Assembly: GCA_937898445.1 (NCBI GenBank)
Contig: CALEJY010000209.1
Location: 1 to 8,977 of the forward strand
DNA length: 8,977 nucleotides
Direction of reading: 5' to 3'
Source of the DNA: an uncultured Candidatus Melainabacteria bacterium
Lineage (GTDB): Bacteria > Cyanobacteriota > Vampirovibrionia > Gastranaerophilales > Gastranaerophilaceae
Shown here: positions 4,257 through 8,977 of the stretch, piece after piece
Layout of the letters: every line of letters begins with the position of its first letter
Position numbering within the stretch: position 1 is the stretch's first letter
Position numbers and translations under genes: made by a program
Notes under the pieces: model-generated
What the model saw: only the letters and a program-made list of their open reading frames with translations
The model's database searches: none
What the model was told of the DNA's origin: nothing

Positions 4257-4539
4257 TATTGTTTAATTTTTTTAGGAGGTTTTTTAATTCTTTTAATATA
4301 ATATCAGATTTAGAAGAATCCTTTGTATCATATAGTGAATCTATATATTGAGCTACAATTTCCATACCTTTCATAAAACCTTCTTCATAACCATCGTCAT
4401 AGCTATCTGCACAAATATCTTCAATTTGTTCAAGAATTATTTCTTTTATATTATTCTTATCAAATTTAGCTATTTTGTTATATAGTTTTCTATCTTTCCT
4501 TTTCTGGATAAATTCTTTAATGTTATCTTTTATATCCAT
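4249..4539 (-). CDS. Hypothetical helical protein
   Basis: A protein of 96 residues, strongly charged and probably helical throughout. The N-terminal third is basic (KEFIQKRKDRKLYNKIAKFDK), the middle carries an acidic and Gly-containing segment (ICADSYDDGYEEGFMKGMEIVAQYI, about 42-66), and the end is Lys/Leu-rich (LKELKNLLKKLNNNE), possibly coiled-coil. The DGYxxGFxxGM pattern is common in small phage proteins of unknown role. A GGAGG-like sequence seen on the plus strand inside the gene is coding and not a ribosome site. It overlaps the next gene by 8 bases. Confidence 0.7.
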   Translation of the reverse strand: MDIKDNIKEFIQKRKDRKLYNKIAKFDKNNIKEIILEQIEDICADSYDDGYEEGFMKGMEIVAQYIDSLYDTKDSSKSDIILKELKNLLKKLNNNE

Positions 4540-4548
4540 AATTTTATA

Positions 4549-4728
4549 TTAATCATAGTTCACGTAATTAATTTTTGGGTTATTACAGAACATAACAGTA
4601 CAATTATTAATATCTAAGCCTAAATGTTTTAGAATTTCTTCTGTATTTTTATCTTCTGGTGGGTTTTTACAAATAATAATACTCCCTGTATTGTAATCCA
4701 TTATAACTAATTCTTCAGTACTATTCAT
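4549..4728 (-). CDS. Small hypothetical phage protein, 59 residues
   Basis: A small ORF that fills the space between its two neighbours; its ATG overlaps the TAG stop of the upstream gene by 8 bases. It begins MNSTEELVIMDYNTGSIIIC and continues KNPPEDKNTEEILKHLGLDI, then NNCTVMFCNNPKINYVNYD. The layout (a strand with I-x-DYxTG, a linker, an E-rich helix with L-x-x-LG, then a final strand) recalls short phage proteins of about 60 residues that open VIIDYxTGEVH and end in an NCxYM-like strand. No function known to me. Three cysteines (20, 43, 48) show no clear metal-binding pattern. Confidence 0.75.
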   Translation of the reverse strand: MNSTEELVIMDYNTGSIIICKNPPEDKNTEEILKHLGLDINNCTVMFCNNPKINYVNYD

Positions 4729-5134
4729 TTTTATTAAATAAATTATTTATTCTTTTTTGTAAATAATTAGTTTCATTAATAACTCTTTCTTTAGGCCAAT
4801 TAAGATTAGTATCATTACTATGACAAGTATCAAATCCTATTAGCCACCAATTATCAGGTATTTCACCATCAAGACTAATACCATATTGTAGTTGATATGC
4901 TCTCTTACCTATATATTTCTCTCTAATTTTAGTTTTACTTACAAAGGTAATTTCATTGTAAATAACAGGTTCTGTAAATGTAATACCACCATGTACATTA
5001 AAATCGGGATAATCTTCATCCGTATATGATTTACCATATAAAGGATGTTCTGGAGGTACAGCTACATACCCATTACCCCAACCATGATTACCTGTACTAA
5101 AAGTATTTTTAAGAATTAATTTTTTAGTCTTCAT
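4721..5134 (-). CDS. Conserved phage hypothetical protein (GNGYVAVPPEHPLYGKSY family)
   Basis: A 137-residue protein with clear landmarks of a conserved but uncharacterised phage family: NHGWGNGYVAVPPEHPLYGKSY (about 17-37), VHGGITFTEPV (47-57), and WWLIGFDTCHSNDTNLNWPKE (about 95-115), followed by a helical end (NETNYLQKRINNLFNK). The conserved His, Asp and Cys residues (HGG, GFDTCHSND) look like an active or metal site, though I know of no assigned reaction. The start codon lies 12 bases after a strong hairpin with a U-rich tail, so the gene may begin a new transcript or be controlled by that hairpin. It ends in TAG, the one amber stop I identified here. Confidence 0.83.
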   Translation of the reverse strand: MKTKKLILKNTFSTGNHGWGNGYVAVPPEHPLYGKSYTDEDYPDFNVHGGITFTEPVIYNEITFVSKTKIREKYIGKRAYQLQYGISLDGEIPDNWWLIGFDTCHSNDTNLNWPKERVINETNYLQKRINNLFNKNE

Positions 5135-5146
5135 TATTAAAACAAA

Positions 5147-5186
5147 ACCATATTACTCCCAATAAAAATATTGAGAATAATATGGT
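5147..5186 (-). terminator. Strong hairpin with U-rich tail (probable intrinsic terminator)
   Basis: Arms 5147-5164 and 5169-5186 pair over 18 bp around a 4-base loop. On the plus strand two positions are C/A mismatches; on the minus-strand RNA they become G-U wobbles, so the stem is unbroken only in the minus direction. It is followed by TTTGTTTTAATA on that strand. It lies after the gene ending at 5205 and just before the ATG at 5134. This supports termination of the upstream transcript, with attenuation or RNA processing as alternatives. Confidence 0.75.
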
Positions 5187-5204
5187 AGAAATGGTTAGTA
5201 ACAT

Positions 5205-5375
5205 TTACTTCTTTATAATATTAACTAATACTTTAGCAGCATCTTTAAGTTTTTTAATATCTGTTTGTTTAACTCCAGATAATTCATCATATTCCTGCTC
5301 AAATAGATATGTATTAATTCTATTTAATAAATCTAAAGAAGCTTTCTTAGTTGTTTTTACTGTTGTTTTTAACAT
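5205..5375 (-). CDS. Small basic hypothetical protein
   Basis: A Lys-rich protein of 56 residues from the chosen start, MLKTTVKTTKKASLDLLNRI, ending TDIKKLKDAAKVLVNIIKK. An in-frame ATG ten codons upstream (5405) would add MMIINYTILI and make a much longer overlap with the preceding gene, so the inner ATG (29-base overlap) is preferred. The product is probably helical with a short acidic turn (EQEYDELSGVK). No family recognised. It is the last gene before the hairpin at 5147-5186, so probably the end of its transcript. Confidence 0.62.
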   Translation of the reverse strand: MLKTTVKTTKKASLDLLNRINTYLFEQEYDELSGVKQTDIKKLKDAAKVLVNIIKK

Positions 5376-5538
5376 GATTAAAATTGTATAGTTTATTATC
5401 ATCAAGATACTTATCTAAACACATTTTTATATCTAATAGAGCATTTCTATACTCTATTAAAGACTCTGTAGAGTAAGTATTGAAGAACTCTTTAGTATTA
5501 GGAAGCAGATTATAATCTCTAATATGACTAGCAAACAT
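5347..5538 (-). CDS. Hypothetical protein
   Basis: A protein of 63 residues, MFASHIRDYNLLPNTKEFF at the start and an Asn/Lys-rich end (NFNHVKNNSKNN). The middle (TESLIEYRNALLDIKMCLDKYLDD) is an amphipathic helix. I do not recognise it. It is the first gene after a candidate promoter, with an untranslated leader of close to 90 bases, and it overlaps the following gene. Confidence 0.6.
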   Translation of the reverse strand: MFASHIRDYNLLPNTKEFFNTYSTESLIEYRNALLDIKMCLDKYLDDNKLYNFNHVKNNSKNN

Positions 5539-5632
5539 AATAAGTTTATCTTTTCCCTGCTGTTTATATATTTTTTGTGCTTATTCTAAAAAGCTAAATA
5601 ATGTATTATAAATATCAGTATCTTTTATTATA

Positions 5633-5660
5633 ATTATACTATAAATAAGTATTAACACAA
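5633..5660 (-). promoter_or_regulatory. Candidate sigma-70-like promoter
   Basis: On the minus strand TTGTGT (5655-5660) is followed by 16 bases and TATAAT (5633-5638), a perfect -10 with a half-matching -35. It overlaps the end of the gene at 5652 and precedes a 113-base gene-free stretch before the ATG at 5538. In such AT-rich DNA a TATAAT is easily found by chance, and a Bacteroidota host would prefer a TTTG / TAnnTTTG promoter, which I do not see here. Confidence 0.35.
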
Positions 5661-5972
5661 AGCTTTAATTTTATTATATATTTTATCATATTCTTCAGTA
5701 GGAATATATTCTACTAAATTACAAATAATAGGATATACAAAACTATTTGGATTATCTTTTTCCATAAATAATCTTCGAGTTTGACTTACTTCAATACTTA
5801 TAGAGTTAGAATCTTTCCAGATAGTAATCCATTGATATTCTATTATTTTATCATATATATTAAGTACTTTAATATAATGTTTACTACCATCAGTAGATTT
5901 ATAACAATCTCCTATTTTTGGATATAAAGATAGGAGATTTTCTTCTGTAGTTTCTATATCAAATAATTTCAT
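5652..5972 (-). CDS. Hypothetical protein
   Basis: A protein of 106 residues. It opens MKLFDIETTEENLLSLYPKIGDCYKSTDGSKHYIKVLNI, suggesting a small beta-barrel-like domain (GDCYKS...HYIKVLNIYDK...IEYQWITIW), then a polar strand and an acidic helical end (YIPTEEYDKIYNKIKALC). The pattern IGDCYK-x-x-DGxxHYIKVL is seen in uncharacterised phage proteins where a short barrel domain is followed by a helix; function unknown. Its ATG follows the previous stop by a one-base TAATG-type junction. Confidence 0.68.
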   Translation of the reverse strand: MKLFDIETTEENLLSLYPKIGDCYKSTDGSKHYIKVLNIYDKIIEYQWITIWKDSNSISIEVSQTRRLFMEKDNPNSFVYPIICNLVEYIPTEEYDKIYNKIKALC

Positions 5973-6535
5973 TATTGATTAACTTTGATTGTAATATCAT
6001 TTTCTGTAAGTGTAACTGAAGATATTTCATATTCTTTACCTTCTATTTCTACTTTAACAGGAATATCATTAGTAAATAAATCTGTATAAGTTCTAAGATT
6101 TCTAAAGTCTCCAATAGTCTTACACATTATAGTATTTACTCTCCAAGATTTTCTACAATCTTCAAGTTCTTTATCTGTAAGAACTCTCCAATTAACGGAA
6201 TTAGAATAAAAATTAATATCTTTTGGAGTATCTATTCTTGTATATACAACTCCTTTATCTTTCTTAACTGCAATCCAATCACCCAAACAAAGTATAGGTA
6301 TTTTTACAATAAGTCTACCACAAGGAACTCTTTTATTAATTTCTTCTTTAGGAATACTTACTTTTTCATTGTCTGATTCAAATATATAAGAATTTATATT
6401 CTTATTATATTCTTTAAAAATCATCCTAGTTTCATAATCTTTTGATTCTTTATCAATAAATACATACTTAGTAATACCATTATTAATAAGATAATCAAAA
6501 ATACGATAGTCACTATTTACTTGATAAAATATCAT
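5972..6535 (-). CDS. Hypothetical protein
   Basis: A 187-residue protein with no family I can name. The N-terminal 50 residues contain a helix-strand unit (DYRIFDYLINNGITKYVFIDKES). The middle (about 70-100) is strand-rich and includes VPCGRLIVKIPILCLGDWIAVKKDKG. After a charged linker comes LTDKELEDCRKSWRVNT, and the C-terminus (DIPVKVEIEGKEYEISSVTLTENDITIKV) looks like a small beta domain. Four cysteines are scattered without a metal-binding pattern. It shares a one-base junction with the next gene and starts three bases after the previous stop. Confidence 0.68.
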   Translation of the reverse strand: MIFYQVNSDYRIFDYLINNGITKYVFIDKESKDYETRMIFKEYNKNINSYIFESDNEKVSIPKEEINKRVPCGRLIVKIPILCLGDWIAVKKDKGVVYTRIDTPKDINFYSNSVNWRVLTDKELEDCRKSWRVNTIMCKTIGDFRNLRTYTDLFTNDIPVKVEIEGKEYEISSVTLTENDITIKVNQ

Positions 6536-6538
6536 AAA

Positions 6539-6778
6539 TTAAAGTATTTGAATTCTAATAGGATAATTAAATAAATATTCATCTTCATAAATCTTTTTAC
6601 ATTGATCTAATTCATTTAATTTATATTCTTTAAATTCTTCTGTAATACTATTCTTAAACGCTACATTTACAGAAGTAGTTATATAAACTTTATTATCTTC
6701 TATAGCTATTATATCTGCATTGTATAATTTTATTACACAATCAGAATAAGTTAATATAATATCTATCATATATAACAT
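6539..6778 (-). CDS. Hypothetical beta-rich protein
   Basis: A protein of 79 residues: strands DIILTYSDCVIKLYNADIIAIEDNKVYITTSVNVAF, then an acidic helix (ITEEFKEYKLNELDQCKKIYEDE) and a final strand (NYPIRIQIL). Not recognised. The first ATG (6778) lies three bases after the palindrome that follows nrdD. If that hairpin terminates transcription, the Met at residue 4 (6769) is an alternative start, in which case a promoter or readthrough would be needed. Confidence 0.62.
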   Translation of the reverse strand: MLYMIDIILTYSDCVIKLYNADIIAIEDNKVYITTSVNVAFKNSITEEFKEYKLNELDQCKKIYEDEYLFNYPIRIQIL

Positions 6779-6781
6779 AAA

Positions 6782-6799
6782 AGGTCTGATATCAGACCT
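6782..6799 (-). terminator. Perfect 18-bp palindrome with short U-run after nrdD
   Basis: AGGTCTGATATCAGACCT is its own reverse complement. As minus-strand RNA it folds into a 7-bp stem with an AUAU loop, followed directly by UUU and then the AUG of the next gene. It lies 6 bases beyond the nrdD stop, so a weak intrinsic terminator is likely. Because it is a perfect DNA palindrome it could also bind a dimeric regulator. Confidence 0.6.
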
Positions 6800-6805
6800 A
6801 AGTTA

Positions 6806-8977
6806 TTAAATTGTTTTACTGTATACTCTGTTATTTGCTTCTATTTGTCTATAATAATCCATAGCTTTAATTGGTCTTAAGTATCCAATTGTCCTTGTCC
6901 ACTGAGTAATATTATTACTACCACACATAGGGCATTTTTTTATTGGGTGCTTAGTAATAAAACCACAATTATCACATTGACTATTTGGAATATTAAAAGT
7001 GAAATATGATGTACCTTTCTGTATAGCAAAGTCTATAAGTTTAAGATATTGCTCTTTGCTTAAATGGTCTTCTAGATTACAATGAAGTGCTTGTCCTCCA
7101 GATGATGCTTTTGCTACTTTACCTCCTTGTAATACAAACTTATCTAGAACAGAAGTATTAGGATCGTGTGCATCGTATATATAAGAATTATACAATACTT
7201 CATTATTTGGCACAATATAACCATCTTTCTTATCCCAATTATAATTTTTTGAACCTAAGCTTTCTGCTGGCACTACTTCTAGATTAAAGAGATAATCCTT
7301 TGTAGATTTTTCTTTACAAAAAGTAGATATAATGTTAAATACATAAGCAATAAAGTCTTTATATTGTTCATTATTACTTACTTTTAACCCCATAAACTGC
7401 GCCATTTCATTAAAACCATTTACACCAATAGTAGAAAATAGTTTCTTCATTGAAATATATCCAGCCTTTGAAGCAGTAAGCATACCTTGTTTCTCAAGTT
7501 CAAACAACATTGTTTTATAAGCTACTTGATATTTATAAACTCTTTCAAGAATCTTTAATAAATAAGCTTTAAAACTGGGTTTCAAAGTATCTAAATCAAA
7601 CTTATCTTTTGATTTATTATATTCTTTATACCAATCTTGTACTATTCTATTTAAGTTAAGAGTAATTACATTAACTGAACCTGTTTGTACACCCGTAAGT
7701 CCAGTAGTTGAACTAAAAGTATTATTAACTACTTCATTCCTCAATCTACAGTTATGAGTAATTAACCCATTAGGTAATGTAAAATAGGGTTCATCTTGAT
7801 TATCACATTGAACACAATATATATTATCTTTATATTCTATTGGCTCTATGGATTTAATTTTCCAATATATACTATTATTCTTTTTCTTCCAAGATTTATC
7901 TTTAGTTTTATTGCATCTATGATTAGCATCAACATACCATCTAAGACAATATAATGGGTAATTTCTGTTAAATTCTTGGCCTCTAATAATTACAGCTTCA
8001 TCTGTCCTATCTGATATATTAAGTATAGTTTGCAACCCTAATGTAGTACATAAAGCTTCCATTCTTTCAACCAAATGTTTGCTTATAGTATAGCATCTAT
8101 TTGAATTACCTCCATCTGTAATATACCAACCATCAAGAATACCTCTCCTAAATTCTACTGACTGTAAAAAACAATCTAGATTTAAAGATTTATTTAAAGC
8201 AGAAGTCTTATTAGGTTCATTACCAGTCCATTTCGCTATAAATGTAGTTAATTCTTTATTATAACAATGAATAGGATATACATTATTATATATAGTACCT
8301 AATCTAAAATCTCCAATTTTTGATAAATGGTTTTGTACTTTTTCCCATTTTTCTTTATTTAGAGAGAGTTGAAAACTATGAACACTACCATCAAGACATA
8401 CATAATTTCCAAAGGTTCCATCACCTAAGAATAACCCTATTAACAAACCTTGTTCATAAGTTAAATGTTCGTTATTTTCTGTAACAGGTGAAAGTGTCGA
8501 AGTATTGAACATAAGATAATCATCTGTTGTTAAATCTTTTGTTCTTTTTTCTCCATCATACGTAACATTAATATGATTATCACTCATAATAAATTCTTTA
8601 TTATTATAAGTGATAACTTTATACATTTGTCTATTTGGAAGAGAAATTATTTTACCTTTTATCCATGAACCATTATGAAATACTTTAAAATTTTCTTTCG
8701 TTTGTTTATAGGGAAGATCAAGAAATTCTTTAAAGGTACTAATATGAACCCCACTTGTAGAAGATTTCCATAAAAATTTAGTATCCTTGCTAAAACAGCA
8801 ACTTGCAACCGCATCTGGATTATCAGATAAGTACACAAAGAAACTATGCCCTTTAGACCACATTTCAGCAGCTAAATCTTTATATGATTTATCAATTACA
8901 TCTTTACCATCATGTAATAAACACATAGATTCTACAGGATATGTAAGTAAAGTTTTAGTTCTTTCCTCATTAAACCA
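6806..8977 (-). CDS. nrdD: Anaerobic ribonucleoside-triphosphate reductase, large subunit (5' end outside window, intein-containing)
   Basis: Class III ribonucleotide reductase: it makes deoxyribonucleotides from ribonucleotides under anaerobic conditions using a glycyl radical installed by NrdG. The frame is open to the right edge, where WFNEERTKTLLTYPVESM precedes the first Met in the window (8926), so that Met is internal. Counting residues from it, the extein reads LSDNPDAVASC to residue 43 and resumes CRLRNEVVNNTFS at 393 after an intein; joined, they give the conserved ASCCRLRN motif. Further landmarks are TTGLTGVQTGSVNVITLNLNR (about 407-427), GGQALHCNLEDHLS, YFTFNIPN, a zinc ribbon (Cys651, 654, 665, 668) and TRTIGYLRP with the radical Gly at 681, 25 residues from the end. 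These are all the hallmarks of an active enzyme. The N-terminal region, which may carry an ATP-cone, is outside the window. A hairpin follows the stop. Confidence 0.95.
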   Translation of the reverse strand, partial: WFNEERTKTLLTYPVESMCLLHDGKDVIDKSYKDLAAEMWSKGHSFFVYLSDNPDAVASCCFSKDTKFLWKSSTSGVHISTFKEFLDLPYKQTKENFKVFHNGSWIKGKIISLPNRQMYKVITYNNKEFIMSDNHINVTYDGEKRTKDLTTDDYLMFNTSTLSPVTENNEHLTYEQGLLIGLFLGDGTFGNYVCLDGSVHSFQLSLNKEKWEKVQNHLSKIGDFRLGTIYNNVYPIHCYNKELTTFIAKWTGNEPNKTSALNKSLNLDCFLQSVEFRRGILDGWYITDGGNSNRCYTISKHLVERMEALCTTLGLQTILNISDRTDEAVIIRGQEFNRNYPLYCLRWYVDANHRCNKTKDKSWKKKNNSIYWKIKSIEPIEYKDNIYCVQCDNQDEPYFTLPNGLITHNCRLRNEVVNNTFSSTTGLTGVQTGSVNVITLNLNRIVQDWYKEYNKSKDKFDLDTLKPSFKAYLLKILERVYKYQVAYKTMLFELEKQGMLTASKAGYISMKKLFSTIGVNGFNEMAQFMGLKVSNNEQYKDFIAYVFNIISTFCKEKSTKDYLFNLEVVPAESLGSKNYNWDKKDGYIVPNNEVLYNSYIYDAHDPNTSVLDKFVLQGGKVAKASSGGQALHCNLEDHLSKEQYLKLIDFAIQKGTSYFTFNIPNSQCDNCGFITKHPIKKCPMCGSNNITQWTRTIGYLRPIKAMDYYRQIEANNRVYSKTI
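7751..8797 (-). mobile_element. LAGLIDADG homing-endonuclease intein in NrdD
   Basis: A 349-residue intein (protein-level mobile element that excises itself and joins the flanking pieces) in frame with nrdD. It begins with Cys (CFSKDTKFLW, splicing block A) and has a block B His in MSDNHINV, with Ser in place of the usual Thr. It ends LPNGLITHN (blocks F/G: penultimate His, terminal Asn) and is followed by Cys as the +1 nucleophile. All residues needed for standard splicing are present. Between them are two LAGLIDADG helices: GLLIGLFLGDG (Asp at 169 counted from Met 8926) and FRRGILDGWYITDGG (Asp at 265/271). The endonuclease therefore looks intact. Splicing restores ASC-CRLRN in the reductase. 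The site lies in a strongly conserved motif, as is typical for inteins because imprecise loss would kill the host protein. Confidence 0.95.

Noticed and set aside
5182..5391. Plus-strand ORF of 69 codons with hydrophobic stretch
   Set aside because: It begins within the terminator hairpin and is antisense to a Lys-rich gene; the hydrophobicity is the expected complement of Lys/Asn codons.
8924..8926. ATG as the real start of NrdD
   Set aside because: The frame is open for 17 more codons to the window edge and encodes WFNEERTKTLLTYPVES, which fits internal NrdD sequence, so the gene continues outside.
1..8977. CRISPR arrays, tRNA or rRNA genes, insertion-sequence ends
   Set aside because: No spaced direct repeats, cloverleaf-like segments with a conserved T-loop, or paired terminal repeats around a transposase were seen.

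Overview
This is an AT-rich window, roughly 20-30% GC in most places I counted, in which every supported gene lies on the minus strand. The genes are short, tightly packed and often overlap by 1-29 bases. Most have no recognised function, and several resemble protein families I know mainly from tailed phages. Together with anaerobic ribonucleotide reductase genes, an intein and an intron-type homing endonuclease, this points to part of a tailed-phage genome (early/nucleotide-metabolism region) infecting a strict anaerobe. Start codons are preceded by A/T-rich leaders with no Shine-Dalgarno sequence, which fits a Bacteroidota host; the host is inference. TAA, TGA and TAG all end genes here, so the standard bacterial code applies.

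Transcription runs from right to left. At the right edge (6806-8977) is the 3' part of nrdD, the class III anaerobic ribonucleotide reductase. It is interrupted by a 349-residue LAGLIDADG intein placed inside the conserved Cys-Cys-Arg-Leu motif. A perfect palindrome with a short U-run follows it. Three unknown genes (5652-6778), a candidate promoter (5633-5660) and two small unknown genes (5205-5538) come next, ending at a strong 18-bp hairpin with a U-rich tail (5147-5186).

The central block (2575-5134) is a chain of overlapping small genes leading to nrdG, the radical-SAM activase of NrdD. After nrdG come a 47-residue acidic protein and a 70-residue protein with the six-cysteine pattern of ferredoxin-thioredoxin reductase catalytic subunits. 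NrdD, NrdG and this Fe-S/disulfide protein could form a phage-encoded anaerobic dNTP supply set: the reductase, its radical generator and a possible reductant source. One gene in the block (3646-4026) is clearly richer in GC than its neighbours.

The left part (1-2585) holds more unknown genes and signs of decay or mobile-element activity. Between 1562 and 1880 two small genes are broken by frame changes. A metallophosphoesterase gene (306-584) stops exactly after its catalytic Gly-Asn-His motif. It is followed by structured non-coding DNA and a LAGLIDADG homing endonuclease ORF, which looks like the 5' end of a group I intron. That endonuclease is itself put out of frame by an eight-A run at the window edge.
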